From Tissierellia bacterium (GTDB taxonomy: Bacteria > Bacillota > Clostridia > Tissierellales > Peptoniphilaceae): a stretch of 40,911 bases of DNA. The first letter of the stretch is position 1. Each line of letters starts with the position of its first letter. The stretch covers positions 1 through 40,911 of the forward strand of contig JAAYFG010000036.1 of the NCBI GenBank assembly GCA_012728335.1. The letters run 5' to 3'. Positions 11,197 to 18,872 of the stretch are shown here, in pieces. Both the position numbers and the translations under genes were made by a program. The notes under the pieces are model-generated. The model ran no database searches. It was not told the origin of the DNA and saw only the letters and a list, made by a program, of their open reading frames with translations.

Positions 11197-14106
11197 ATGA
11201 AAATTAATGAATTTTACAGTAATTTTGAATTAGTTGAAGTTAAAGAGATTGATGAAATAAATTCTGAAGCCTATCACTTTATACACAATAAGACAAAGGC
11301 TGAATTGATATACTTGAAAAATGATACTGAAATAAAAACTTTTGGTATCGGATTTGCAACTCCTCCTGAAGATTCAACAGGTGTTGCGCACATAGTCGAA
11401 CACAGTGTTTTATGTGGTTCAAAGAAATATAAGACAAAAGAGCCTTTTATGGACTTAGTAAACAGCTCTACTCAGTTGTTCTTAAATGCTATGACCTTTT
11501 CGGATAAGACTATTTACCCACTGTCTACACGAAATAAAAAAGACTTTTACAATCTAGTGGATGTCTATCTAGACGCGGTTTTTTACCCAGCTATGTATGA
11601 CAAAAAAGAGATTTTTCTACAAGAAGGTTGGCATTATGAGATTGATAGCATTGATGACGATATTACATACAATGGCGTAGTATACAGTGAAATGAAAGGT
11701 GCTTATTCTGATCCCGAAGAACAGATTAGGGAGATAATTGGGCAAAACATATATACGGACTCAACTTATAGCCATGACTCTGGTGGAGATCCATACGATA
11801 TAGTCAATCTTACATATGAGGACTTTTTGGAATTTCACAGCAAATACTATCACCCGTCAAATAGCTATATATTTTTGCACGGAGATTTAGACATACAAGA
11901 ATTCTTAGAATATATCGACATCAACTATCTTAATGAATTTGAATACAGTGATATAAAATCAGATGTTGTCATAGGAGAAATAGTTAAATCTCCTTCTTTC
12001 ATATCTACTAACTATTCTATTGGCAATGATGAAGATTCAGAAAACAAAGATTATTTTGCATACTCTTTCGTAAGTGGAGAAAGCATAGATAATGCAAGTA
12101 TATTTATGCGAATGTTTATGTCAGAACTCCTATTAGACGCAGATGCAGCACCGCTTAAAGAAAATTTACTTAAGAGCAAAATCGGAGATGACTACTTCTC
12201 TACTATTTCTTCTAATTTACCATTAGATATGAGCTTTATAGTCAAAAATGCCAATAGTGAAAATTTTGAGAAATACATTCAAATAATAGATGATACACTA
12301 TTAGAATTAGTGGAAAATGGAGTTAATAGAGATTTAGTTGATGCTACAATTAATAAGTTTGAGTTTATACTCAAAGAACCTGCTGGTGTCAATCAAGGAG
12401 TTTCTTTATTCATTAGATCTCTAACCGGTTGGAGATATGGTGCAAACCCTTTTAATTCACTTGAGTTCTCTGATTTAATTGAAGATTTGAAATCAAAAGT
12501 TGATGAAGGCTATATAGAGAACTATATAGAGGAAAACATCTTAAACAACCCGCATAAATACTATATGCTCATAACTCCTAAAAAGGGTCTTTTTGAAAGT
12601 ATGGATAAGAAGCAAAAAGAAACTCTTGCAAAATATAAGGAAAACATGAGCGAAGATGAATTAAATAAGCTCATAGAAGAAAATTTAAGACTGACTCAAT
12701 ATCAAATGGAAGACGATTCGCAAGAAGCAAAAGATACTATTCCATCGCTTGAAATTTCTGATATAAATACAAAAGTAATTGAGTTAGATACTAGAGTAGA
12801 AACAGTTAACGATATAACTTTACTGAAAACTGTTACTCCTTCAAACGGAATAATGTATATGGATCTGGCTTTTGACACTTCCCACTTAAGCGAAAGCGAA
12901 CTATCGACTTTAGGAGTACTACTTTCACTACTCGGAAATATGAACACTGAAAACTTTTCATATTCGGATTTAGATAATGAGATTTATATAAACACTGGGG
13001 GTATTTACTTCTCGACTAGAGCTTATTCTGACTATTATAATAAAGAGTTTTACTATCCAAAGATGATGATAAGTTCTAAGGTACTAGTATCCCATGTCGA
13101 TAAACTGGTTCCAATCATAGAAGAAATCATAAAAACATCTGATTTTAATAATCATGATAGAATTTTAGACTTACTAAAAGGAGAAAAGTCTGATTTAGAA
13201 ATGAGAATAGAGTCAGCAGGTCATTCAGTAGTAGTGTCACAACTGAGTGCACTTTTTAGAAAAACTTCCAAATATCAAAGCATAACCGACGACTTTGACT
13301 TCTTCATATATTTAAAAGAACTGCTTAACAACTTTGACAATGAATTTGATACATTGCTTAAAGAAGTAGAATCCGTTTATAAAAAAGTATTCAATAGAAA
13401 GAATCTCGTAGTCTCTATTGCTGGAGAAGCACAAAACCTAGACTTACTTGATAAAAGCATATTAGAAATGGTAGATAGATTACCTAATGATGAATATTCT
13501 AAAGAGGATATTGTTTTAGATAATCAAACCAAATCTATTGCTATACTTAATTCATCCAATGTCCATTATATAGGCAAGGGTTTCGACTACAATGCCCTAG
13601 GACAGTCTTATGAAGGTAGTATGACAGTCTTGTCCTCAATCCTAAGCGGAACCTATCTACACAGCAATATAAGAGCTAAGGGAGGGGCATACGGGACGGG
13701 ATCAATCCTAAATATATCTGGTCTAGCAAGTTTATATAGCTATATGGATCCGAATATATTGGAAACACTTAAAGTTTATAATGAAATCCCTGAGTTAATA
13801 GACAATATGAACTTAGATCAAAAAGAACTTACTAAGTATATTATAGGAATCCTTAACTCCTTTGACCCACCTAACTCACCGAGAGCAAATTCCAGAACTG
13901 CTCTTAGTAGACACATTACCGGATTCGGATCTAAGGAATTAGAACACTTAAAGGCACAAGCTCTAGAAACAGATTTAAGTAAACTTCACGAATACAAAAC
14001 CATGTATAAGGAAGGATTGGAGCAAAACTATATTTGTATTTTAGGTAATAAAGAAAATGTGAAAAACAGTGGAATTGAATTTGATAAGATAATTGATTTA
14101 ATATAA
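11197..14106 (+). CDS. M16C-family zinc metallopeptidase (presequence-protease-like)
   Basis: This is a large insulinase-family peptidase of 969 residues, the usual size of single-chain M16C enzymes such as PreP and falcilysin, which cut short unfolded peptides inside a closed chamber. The inverted zinc motif HIVEH is at residues 65-69 (H65 and H69 ligands, E68 catalytic). The third ligand is E165 in the segment VVYSEMKGAYSDPE. The C-terminal half has the second M16 repeat without the zinc motif, as expected. No signal peptide is visible, so it is probably cytoplasmic. ATG 11197 has a GGAGGTG site. It is monocistronic, lies between rpoB and rplL, and ends in a terminator shared with the convergent regulator gene. 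Substrate unknown. Confidence 0.92.
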   Translation: MKINEFYSNFELVEVKEIDEINSEAYHFIHNKTKAELIYLKNDTEIKTFGIGFATPPEDSTGVAHIVEHSVLCGSKKYKTKEPFMDLVNSSTQLFLNAMTFSDKTIYPLSTRNKKDFYNLVDVYLDAVFYPAMYDKKEIFLQEGWHYEIDSIDDDITYNGVVYSEMKGAYSDPEEQIREIIGQNIYTDSTYSHDSGGDPYDIVNLTYEDFLEFHSKYYHPSNSYIFLHGDLDIQEFLEYIDINYLNEFEYSDIKSDVVIGEIVKSPSFISTNYSIGNDEDSENKDYFAYSFVSGESIDNASIFMRMFMSELLLDADAAPLKENLLKSKIGDDYFSTISSNLPLDMSFIVKNANSENFEKYIQIIDDTLLELVENGVNRDLVDATINKFEFILKEPAGVNQGVSLFIRSLTGWRYGANPFNSLEFSDLIEDLKSKVDEGYIENYIEENILNNPHKYYMLITPKKGLFESMDKKQKETLAKYKENMSEDELNKLIEENLRLTQYQMEDDSQEAKDTIPSLEISDINTKVIELDTRVETVNDITLLKTVTPSNGIMYMDLAFDTSHLSESELSTLGVLLSLLGNMNTENFSYSDLDNEIYINTGGIYFSTRAYSDYYNKEFYYPKMMISSKVLVSHVDKLVPIIEEIIKTSDFNNHDRILDLLKGEKSDLEMRIESAGHSVVVSQLSALFRKTSKYQSITDDFDFFIYLKELLNNFDNEFDTLLKEVESVYKKVFNRKNLVVSIAGEAQNLDLLDKSILEMVDRLPNDEYSKEDIVLDNQTKSIAILNSSNVHYIGKGFDYNALGQSYEGSMTVLSSILSGTYLHSNIRAKGGAYGTGSILNISGLASLYSYMDPNILETLKVYNEIPELIDNMNLDQKELTKYIIGILNSFDPPNSPRANSRTALSRHITGFGSKELEHLKAQALETDLSKLHEYKTMYKEGLEQNYICILGNKENVKNSGIEFDKIIDLI

Positions 14107-14147
14107 AAAAACTTTGCCAAGAACTAACTTGGCAAAGTTTTTATTTT
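14106..14147. terminator. Bidirectional terminator between M16C gene and XRE-cupin gene
   Basis: A 12-bp stem (14110-14121 / 14128-14139) with a 6-nt loop, flanked by an A-run on one side and a T-run on the other. It serves both convergent genes and touches the XRE-cupin stop codon. Confidence 0.85.
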
Positions 14148-14707
14148 TGTTTGTCTGGCATAATTGGTGGACTTACTATATAAAATCCACTAGTTAAACC
14201 ATCAGAAATATTTATATTCTTGTGTGGTACATTCTTTTTGATATAAACAGAATCTCCACTTTCTAGTTCATAAACATCTTTTCCGACTGTAACTTCAAGT
14301 TTACCGTGTTCCACGATAATTATTTGTTCTGTAGGTTGAATTATGAATCCATCCGAATACTCTTCACCTGGTTGTAAGAAAAAGTTTATCACCATCATAC
14401 TTGGTTCAAATCCAAGATTTCTAGCTGATGCTGAAACTATTTCAAACTCTAATTCTGAATTGGCAAAAGCCATTCTCATTCTATCGCCCTTTTTTACAAG
14501 AACACTTTCGTTTTCAGATTCTTCCATCAATAGGTATATTGGTGTCTCTAAAGCTTCTGATATCTTCTTTAAAGAAGACAAACTTGGTTCTACTAATCCT
14601 CTCTCTAATTGGGATATATAACTTGACGATAATCCTGACATTTCTGAAAGATCATTCAGTTTCATATTACGTTTCTTCCTAATGTCTCTAATTCTTTGAC
14701 CTAGCAT
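14141..14707 (-). CDS. XRE-family transcriptional regulator with C-terminal cupin domain
   Basis: 188 residues. The N-terminal helix-turn-helix (about residues 5-60) has the XRE pattern SGLSSSYISQLERGLVEPS. The C-terminal part (about 105-180) is a small cupin_2 barrel with the motif QIIIVEHGKLEVTVG and ESGDSVYIKKNVPH. This HTH-cupin layout is common among regulators of polyamine, amino acid or small-molecule metabolism, where the cupin senses the ligand; the ligand here is unknown. The ATG has an AAGGAGA ribosome site. The long A/T-rich upstream region carries two overlapping inverted repeats that may be operators. The only convergent neighbour is the M16C peptidase, so a link between the two is possible but unproven. 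Confidence 0.85.
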   Translation of the reverse strand: MLGQRIRDIRKKRNMKLNDLSEMSGLSSSYISQLERGLVEPSLSSLKKISEALETPIYLLMEESENESVLVKKGDRMRMAFANSELEFEIVSASARNLGFEPSMMVINFFLQPGEEYSDGFIIQPTEQIIIVEHGKLEVTVGKDVYELESGDSVYIKKNVPHKNINISDGLTSGFYIVSPPIMPDKQK

Positions 14708-14828
14708 AAATCTTCTCCTTGTTTCTCATTTTTCTGTTATAGCTTTACATTAACTACCGTTACATAAGTATATAATCAAATCATAAACACTATATACCCA
14801 AATAAGTTTGAAATAGTTGTGAAAAATG

Positions 14829-14873
14829 AAATAATTGTTAATTATTTAAGTATATTTAATTAATACTTAAATA
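14829..14873. repeat. Two overlapping inverted repeats, candidate operators
   Basis: The first repeat (14829-14847) has perfect 8-bp arms AAATAATT / AATTATTT around GTT. The second (14843-14873) has perfect 11-bp arms TATTTAAGTAT / ATACTTAAATA around 9 bp. They share 5 bases, so only one hairpin could form at a time in RNA. They lie in the leader of the XRE-cupin gene and suit dimeric regulator binding; autoregulation is an inference. Confidence 0.4.
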
Positions 14874-14997
14874 TCTGTTTTATTCGCATAAAAATAATGT
14901 AATAAGAGTCATGAGTGAACCCACTCTGTTTTATTTTAACTCAAATTACAATATCGATTTAACTATTTCTTGTAGAGCTAATTTTAAAATCAAGACA

Positions 14998-15006
14998 ATT
15001 ATACCA
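14998..15006 (-). promoter_or_regulatory. Possible extended -10 promoter for the XRE-cupin gene
   Basis: Minus-strand TGGTATAAT (TG at 15005-15006, TATAAT at 14998-15003) without a good -35. The leader to the ATG would be about 285 nt, containing the inverted repeats. Confidence 0.35.
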
Positions 15007-15066
15007 TAAGAATTGTAGAATGAATACAGTATTATTTAATATTTTAAATGTTTTTTAACTACACAT

Positions 15067-15092
15067 AAAAAGGAGCCTATTAGGCTCCTTTA
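15067..15092 (-). terminator. Terminator after rplL
   Basis: Perfect 10-bp stem AAAGGAGCCT / AGGCTCCTTT with a 3-nt loop, followed on the minus strand by a U-run. It ends the rplJL unit and isolates it from rpoB. Confidence 0.85.
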
Positions 15093-15102
15093 AGTATAAA
15101 AC

Positions 15103-15477
15103 TTATTTTACTTCTACTGATGCTCCAACTTCTTCAAGTTTAGCTTTAATTTCTTCTGCTTCTTCTTTAGAAGCGCCTTCTTTAATTGCTTTTGGAGCTT
15201 CGTCAACTAATGCTTTTGCATCTTTAAGTCCTAAGCCAGTAATGTCTTTAACAACTTTAATAACTTTAACTTTTCCTGCACCTGCGTCAGTCAAGACAAC
15301 GTCAAATTCAGTTTTCTCTTCTGCTGCACCTGCTGCTTCTCCACCAACTGCTGCACCTGCTACTGCTACTGGAGCTGCTGCTGATACACCAAATTTTTCT
15401 TCTGCTGCTTTTACTAATTCGTTTAATTCAAGCACGCTCATTTCTTCTATTGCTTGTAGTATTTCTTCAAAGTTCAT
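15103..15477 (-). CDS. rplL: 50S ribosomal protein L7/L12
   Basis: This is the stalk protein that recruits translational GTPases, 124 residues. It has an N-terminal dimerisation helix pair (residues 1-30), an alanine-rich hinge (about 33-55) and the C-terminal domain with [16 protein letters not shown] and KIKLEE-like acidic helix. The ATG has a GGAGGT ribosome site. It follows rplJ by 24 bp and is the last gene before a strong terminator. Stop is TAA. Confidence 0.98.
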   Translation of the reverse strand: MNFEEILQAIEEMSVLELNELVKAAEEKFGVSAAAPVAVAGAAVGGEAAGAAEEKTEFDVVLTDAGAGKVKVIKVVKDITGLGLKDAKALVDEAPKAIKEGASKEEAEEIKAKLEEVGASVEVK

Positions 15478-15501
15478 TAATATACCTCCGTTTTATAAAT
15501 T

Positions 15502-16170
15502 TTATTCTTCTGTAGTTGCTTCTTCAACAACTTCTTCAGTTTGCTCTTCTTCTACAACTATTGGGCAAGCTTCAACAACTGGCTCTTCAACAGCTGGCTC
15601 TTCTGCAACTGCTTCTTCAACAACAACTTCTTCAGCTACAGGTTCTTCTGTCACAGGTTCTACAACTTCTTCTCCCGCTTCTTCTTTTTGCTTAGCAATA
15701 GCATCTAGTAAATAAACTAGGTTTGATACTGGAGCTTTTAAGCTGCCAAGTAATTTTGCAATCAATACTTCTCTTGATGGTATTGAAGCTAACTCTTTAA
15801 CACCTGCTAAATCAATTATTTTACCTTCGATTAAACCTGCTTTAATTTCAAGTTTATCATTATCTTTGGCAAATTTTTGTGTGATTCTAGCAGCTGAAGT
15901 AGCGTCTTCACCTGCAATTGCTAGGGCATTAGGTCCTGTTAGATATTCATTGAAATCTTCATATCCTAATTCTTTAAATGCAAATCTCATCAATGTATTT
16001 TTATATACTTTATAGTCTACTCCATTAGCTCTGTATTCATCTCTCAATTGAGTGATTTCTTCAACAGTAAGACCTCTATAGTCTACTAACACCACTGATG
16101 GAGAGTTTTCAATTTTCTCTTTGATCTCTGCAACTACTGCTTGTTTTTGTTCTAGTACTTTGTCTTTCAC
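15502..16170 (-). CDS. rplJ: 50S ribosomal protein L10 with long acidic C-terminal tail
   Basis: L10 forms the base of the ribosomal stalk and binds L7/L12 dimers through its C-terminal helix. Residues 1 to about 162 are a normal L10 (VVLVDYRGLTVEE, YKVYKNTLMRFAF, IPSREVLIAKLLG). Residues 163-222 are an added low-complexity tail of Glu, Val, Ala, Pro and Thr with repeated EEP/VEE units, one Cys and no Lys or Arg. Total 222 residues against about 165-175 for most bacteria. Start is the GTG at 16168-16170, with AGGAGGTGA seven bases upstream. Controlled by the L10 leader and leader terminator. Stop is TAA. Confidence 0.96.
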   Translation of the reverse strand: MKDKVLEQKQAVVAEIKEKIENSPSVVLVDYRGLTVEEITQLRDEYRANGVDYKVYKNTLMRFAFKELGYEDFNEYLTGPNALAIAGEDATSAARITQKFAKDNDKLEIKAGLIEGKIIDLAGVKELASIPSREVLIAKLLGSLKAPVSNLVYLLDAIAKQKEEAGEEVVEPVTEEPVAEEVVVEEAVAEEPAVEEPVVEACPIVVEEEQTEEVVEEATTEE

Positions 16171-16190
16171 ACTTTCACCTCCTGAACATT

Positions 16191-16221
16191 AAAAAAATCT
16201 CATCGCAAACGGATGAGATTT
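16191..16221 (-). terminator. Leader terminator between L10 leader and rplJ
   Basis: A 10-bp stem (16195-16204 / 16212-16221) with a 7-nt loop, followed on the minus strand by seven U residues. It lies about 20 nt before rplJ and after the L10 leader, so it is a candidate attenuator that sets how many transcripts enter rplJL. Confidence 0.7.
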
Positions 16222-16314
16222 ATCTATAAAAAGAAAGTTTTCTTAATTTATATTCTCACCTCGGTAGGATTATTAAGACTTTCATCCCCTACTGTCTGCG
16301 GTATTTTTATTTAC
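16222..16314 (-). ncRNA. Ribosomal protein L10 leader
   Basis: The minus-strand RNA contains the conserved blocks of the L10(L12)4-binding leader: a CCGCAGACAGUAGGGG segment, then GAUGAAAGUCUUAAUAAUCC and UACCGAGGUGAGA. In this known element excess L10-L12 complex binds the leader and represses rplJL. It starts at the predicted transcription start of the consensus promoter at 16321-16349 and is followed by a terminator hairpin. Confidence 0.85.
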
Positions 16315-16320
16315 ATTAGA

Positions 16321-16349
16321 ATTATATTTTATATATACTTTATTGTCAA
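16321..16349 (-). promoter_or_regulatory. Perfect-consensus promoter of rplJL
   Basis: TTGACA (16344-16349), 17-bp spacer, TATAAT (16321-16326): a full sigma-A consensus on the minus strand, starting 2 bp downstream of the rplA stop codon. RNA would begin near 16314, the first base of the L10 leader. Confidence 0.85.
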
Positions 16350-16351
16350 GC

Positions 16352-17050
16352 TTATTCCATTAATTTAGCGCCATTAATTTTAACACCAGGTCCCATTGTT
16401 GAAGCAACAGTAACACTTCTTAAGTATCTACCTTTTGCTGCAGATGGTCTAGCCTTAATAACAGCTTCCATAACAACTTTAAAGTTGTCAATTAATTTTT
16501 CGCTACCGAAAGAAACTTTTCCTATCGGAACATTGATTATAGATGCTTTGTCTACTCTATATTCAACTTTACCAGCTTTAATTTCTTTAACTGCATTTCC
16601 AACTTCAAAAGTAACAGTTCCTGATTTAGGGTTTGGCATTAATCCTTTAGGTCCTAAAACTCTACCGATTTTACCAACAACACCCATCATATCTGGCGAA
16701 GCAACTACTACGTCAAATTCAAACCAGTTTTCTTTTTGAATTCTCTCTACTAGTTCTTCTCCACCTACATAGTCAGCGCCAGCTTCTTCAGCTTCTTTAA
16801 CTTTATCGCCTTTAGTAATTACAAGAACTCTTGTAACTTTACCTGTACCATGTGGTAGTACTACTGCTCCTCTAACTTGTTGGTCAGCGTGTCTTGGATC
16901 TACACCAAGTCTAACAGCTAATTCAACAGTCTCATCAAAATTTGCTTTTGATGTCTTTAATACTAAGTCTAAAGCTTCAGCTGGATCGTAAAACTTAGTT
17001 CTATCTACTAATTTTAAGCTTTCACTATACTTTTTACCTCTTTTTGGCAT
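16352..17050 (-). CDS. rplA: 50S ribosomal protein L1
   Basis: L1 binds the mobile L1 stalk of 23S rRNA and in several bacteria represses its own operon by binding an mRNA mimic of that site. The 232-residue protein starts [10 protein letters not shown] and has the conserved [18 protein letters not shown] segment near the middle and the C-terminal MGPGVKIN. The ATG has an AAGGAGG site. Its leader (17066-17096) carries an L1-site-like hairpin that overlaps the rplK stop codon, suggesting feedback control. Stop is TAA. Confidence 0.98.
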   Translation of the reverse strand: MPKRGKKYSESLKLVDRTKFYDPAEALDLVLKTSKANFDETVELAVRLGVDPRHADQQVRGAVVLPHGTGKVTRVLVITKGDKVKEAEEAGADYVGGEELVERIQKENWFEFDVVVASPDMMGVVGKIGRVLGPKGLMPNPKSGTVTFEVGNAVKEIKAGKVEYRVDKASIINVPIGKVSFGSEKLIDNFKVVMEAVIKARPSAAKGRYLRSVTVASTMGPGVKINGAKLME

Positions 17051-17065
17051 TTACATAACCTCCTT

Positions 17066-17096
17066 GTGGTATTGGCGGAAACTTAATTCCTCCCAC
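17066..17096 (-). promoter_or_regulatory. L1-binding-site-like RNA element before rplA
   Basis: The minus-strand RNA reads GUGG-GA, an inner stem-loop closed by GGAA/UUCC, then GCCAAUA and CCAC. The same GUGG-GA / GCCAA-A-CCAC frame occurs before rplK. From memory, the L1-binding part of bacterial 23S rRNA has GUGGGAGG and GAAAUACCAC at the same places. The element overlaps the rplK stop codon and ends 5 nt from the rplA ribosome site, so L1 binding would block initiation. Confidence 0.6.
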
Positions 17097-17521
17097 TAAT
17101 CTTCTACTTCGATTCCCATACTTCTTGCAGTACCTGCTACCATGCTCATTGCTGTTTCAAGTGTAGCTGCATTTAAGTCTGGCATTTTTGTTTCTGCAAT
17201 TTGTTGAACTTGTTCTTTAGTCAGTTTACCAACTTTTTGTTTGTTTGGTACTGATGATGCTTTATCCATTCCAAGAGCTTTCTTAATTAAAATTGAAGCT
17301 GGTGGAGTTTTAGTGATGAAGCTAAATGATCTGTCTTGGTACACAGTTAATACAACTGGTATAATCAGACCTGCTTGATCAGCTGTCTTAGCATTAAATT
17401 CTTTTGTAAATTGCATGATATTAACACCGTGAGGTCCTAATGCAGTACCTACTGGCGGTGCTGGTGTTGCCTTTCCTGCAGGAATTTGTAATTTAACTAA
17501 AGCTATAACTTTCTTTGCCAT
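17096..17521 (-). CDS. rplK: 50S ribosomal protein L11
   Basis: L11 binds the GTPase-associated region of 23S rRNA. The start is the ATG at 17519-17521, giving 141 residues beginning [16 protein letters not shown], the family length. An upstream in-frame GTG is rejected because it lies inside the AGGAGGTG ribosome site. The thiostrepton-region segment [16 protein letters not shown] is intact. The stop is TAG and is overlapped by the L1-like element before rplA. An equivalent element precedes rplK. Confidence 0.97.
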   Translation of the reverse strand: MAKKVIALVKLQIPAGKATPAPPVGTALGPHGVNIMQFTKEFNAKTADQAGLIIPVVLTVYQDRSFSFITKTPPASILIKKALGMDKASSVPNKQKVGKLTKEQVQQIAETKMPDLNAATLETAMSMVAGTARSMGIEVED

Positions 17522-17543
17522 TAAATTTGACACCTCCTAAAAT

Positions 17544-17571
17544 GTGGTTTTGGCGGGATACTCCCTCCCAC
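17544..17571 (-). promoter_or_regulatory. L1-binding-site-like RNA element before rplK
   Basis: Minus-strand RNA: GUGG-GA, inner stem GGGA-GUA-UCCC, then GCCAAAA and CCAC. It has the same outer stem and asymmetric internal loop as the element before rplA, with different inner stem bases (a covariation-like difference). It ends about 6 nt before the rplK ribosome site. It is a likely site for L1 repression of the rplK-rplA message; inferred from resemblance to the rRNA site. Confidence 0.6.
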
Positions 17572-17622
17572 TCGCGACCATAAATGATCTATATAATATT
17601 GCACAAATGCATTATTATCTCT

Positions 17623-18174
17623 TTATATTCCTTCAACTTGATCAAAATCAAGTTCCAAAAGCGTATCTCTACCGAACATAGAAATAAAGACTTTAACTTT
17701 TCCTTGGTCAAAATCAACATTTTCTATATTACCCATGAAATCCTTAAATGGTCCCATAAGTATTTTTACAGAGTCTCCTACTTCTAGTTCAAAATTAATA
17801 GGTTTCTTATCAATAACCCCAAGAGCTTTAACTTCTTCATCAGATAGTGGAACTGGTTTAGAACCTGGTCCTACAAATCCAGTAACACCTCTAGTATTTC
17901 TAACTAAATACCATGACTCATCTGTCATGATCATCTTTACCAATACATAACTTGGATATAGTTTTCTTTCTTTTACTTTCTCCACGCCATTTTTTGTATC
18001 TGTATATTCTTCAGTTGGAACTCTGATTTCTTGGATTATGTCTTCCATGCCCCTATTAACTACCATTTTTTCCATAGTAGTTTTTACTTTGTTCTCGTGT
18101 CCTGAATAAGTATGGGCAACATACCACTTTGCCTCTTCTACTTTATCTTTCACGCTATCTGTAGCATCCATCAT
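17623..18174 (-). CDS. nusG: Transcription elongation/antitermination factor NusG
   Basis: NusG binds the RNA polymerase clamp and couples transcription to translation or termination. It has 183 residues: an NGN domain (WYVAHTYSGHENKV ... RKLYPSYVLVKM ... TRGVTGFVG) and a C-terminal KOW domain (GDSVKILMGPFKDFMGNIENVD). Two adjacent ATG codons start the frame; the second has better spacing from GGGAGGA, so the protein may be one residue shorter. It lies between secE and rplK in the standard order, with a 101-bp gap before rplK. Stop is TAA. Confidence 0.97.
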   Translation of the reverse strand: MMDATDSVKDKVEEAKWYVAHTYSGHENKVKTTMEKMVVNRGMEDIIQEIRVPTEEYTDTKNGVEKVKERKLYPSYVLVKMIMTDESWYLVRNTRGVTGFVGPGSKPVPLSDEEVKALGVIDKKPINFELEVGDSVKILMGPFKDFMGNIENVDFDQGKVKVFISMFGRDTLLELDFDQVEGI

Positions 18175-18190
18175 GGGTTCCTCCCTGTCT

Positions 18191-18409
18191 TTATCCGATT
18201 ATAAAACTTAATAAGCCATTGATAAGTACGTCTAAAACGCCAACTAAGGCTGCTGCTAAAACACTCATCATTATTACTACACCAGTGTAATTAGTTAGCT
18301 CTTTTTTGGTTGGCCAAATTACTTTTCTCATTTCTGCTTTAACGCCTGTTAAGAACTTACTAGTTTTTCCTTTTTCAGCTGTTTTAACATTGTCTTTTTG
18401 AGCTGCCAT
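18191..18409 (-). CDS. secE: Preprotein translocase subunit SecE
   Basis: Essential small membrane subunit of the SecYEG channel. The start is placed at the ATG 18407-18409 (72 residues, MAAQKDNVKT) since the ATG nine bases upstream is part of the AAGGATG ribosome site. It shows the family hallmark KAEMRKVIWPTKKEL followed by one transmembrane helix (about residues 44-68). It sits between rpmG and nusG as in most Firmicutes. Stop is TAA. Confidence 0.95.
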   Translation of the reverse strand: MAAQKDNVKTAEKGKTSKFLTGVKAEMRKVIWPTKKELTNYTGVVIMMSVLAAALVGVLDVLINGLLSFIIG

Positions 18410-18435
18410 TATAAACACATCCTTATCTTAAATAA

Positions 18436-18585
18436 TTATTTTGTTTCCTTGTGTGCTGTGTGATCTTTACAGAACTTACAGTATTTTTTAAGTTCTAGTC
18501 TTTCAGTTGTGTTTTTTTTGTTTTTACTAGTAACATAATTTCTATTTTTACATTCTGTACAAGCTAATATTACTCTATCTGCCAT
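18436..18585 (-). CDS. rpmG: 50S ribosomal protein L33, zinc-binding form
   Basis: A 49-residue protein that starts [17 protein letters not shown]. Four cysteines in two CxxC pairs (C9/C12 and C36/C39) mark the zinc-ribbon form of L33; many bacteria also carry a cysteine-free copy, but none is seen here. The ATG has an AGGAGGTG ribosome site. It is first in the rpmG-secE-nusG-rplK-rplA unit, with a good promoter about 110 bp upstream. Stop is TAA. Confidence 0.96.
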   Translation of the reverse strand: MADRVILACTECKNRNYVTSKNKKNTTERLELKKYCKFCKDHTAHKETK

Positions 18586-18692
18586 AAATGACACCTCCTA
18601 TATATCATGCAAACCCGATTTATCCACTTAAAAACAGTGGTTTGATATTATGTAATTAAACATAGTAATTCCATTATCAAATCTACCTTTAT

Positions 18693-18721
18693 AAGTTACC
18701 ATATCTTCAAGAATAAGTCAA
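18693..18721 (-). promoter_or_regulatory. Promoter of the rpmG-secE-nusG-rplK-rplA unit
   Basis: -35 TTGACT (18716-18721), 17-bp spacer and extended -10 TGGTAACTT (hexamer 18693-18698) on the minus strand. RNA would start near 18686, leaving a leader of about 100 nt with a short stem (CCACT / AGTGG). Confidence 0.6.
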
Positions 18722-18750
18722 TAAAAAAAGAGCTTCTTATAAGAACTCTT
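18722..18750 (-). terminator. Orphan terminator upstream of the rpmG promoter
   Basis: Hairpin 18728-18750 (AAGAG..TTCTT / AAGAA..CTCTT with one bulged base) followed on the minus strand by a seven-U run. No minus-strand gene lies upstream until beyond tadA, so it matches only the orphan promoter at 18767-18795. Confidence 0.65.
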
Positions 18751-18766
18751 CCTAATCAACGAAGTA

Positions 18767-18795
18767 ATTCTATCATAATATTTTTACTATTACAA
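18767..18795 (-). promoter_or_regulatory. Orphan promoter feeding a terminator about 20 bp downstream
   Basis: -35 TTGTAA (18790-18795), 17-bp spacer, -10 TAGAAT (18767-18772) with an upstream TGA (extended -10). A transcript from near 18760 would meet the terminator at 18722-18750 and be only about 40 nt long. Confidence 0.45.
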
Positions 18796-18872
18796 TAGCT
18801 ATTTATATTTTTATTTAAGTTTATTTGATTATATGATATCATTTTTATTTAATAAGGCTTGGTGATTACTAT

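Larger units (their letters stand above)
14708..15066. other. Gene-free region between XRE-cupin gene and rplL terminator
   Basis: About 360 bp with no credible ORF. It holds two overlapping inverted repeats (14829-14873), an extended -10 promoter reading toward the regulator (14998-15006), and otherwise AT-rich sequence. No tRNA or known riboswitch pattern was recognised. Confidence 0.6.

Noticed and set aside
15242..15715. 157-residue Ser/Thr/Ala-rich plus-strand ORF
   Set aside because: It is the complement of rplL and of the repetitive rplJ tail; composition mirrors the sense repeats and no ribosome site is present.
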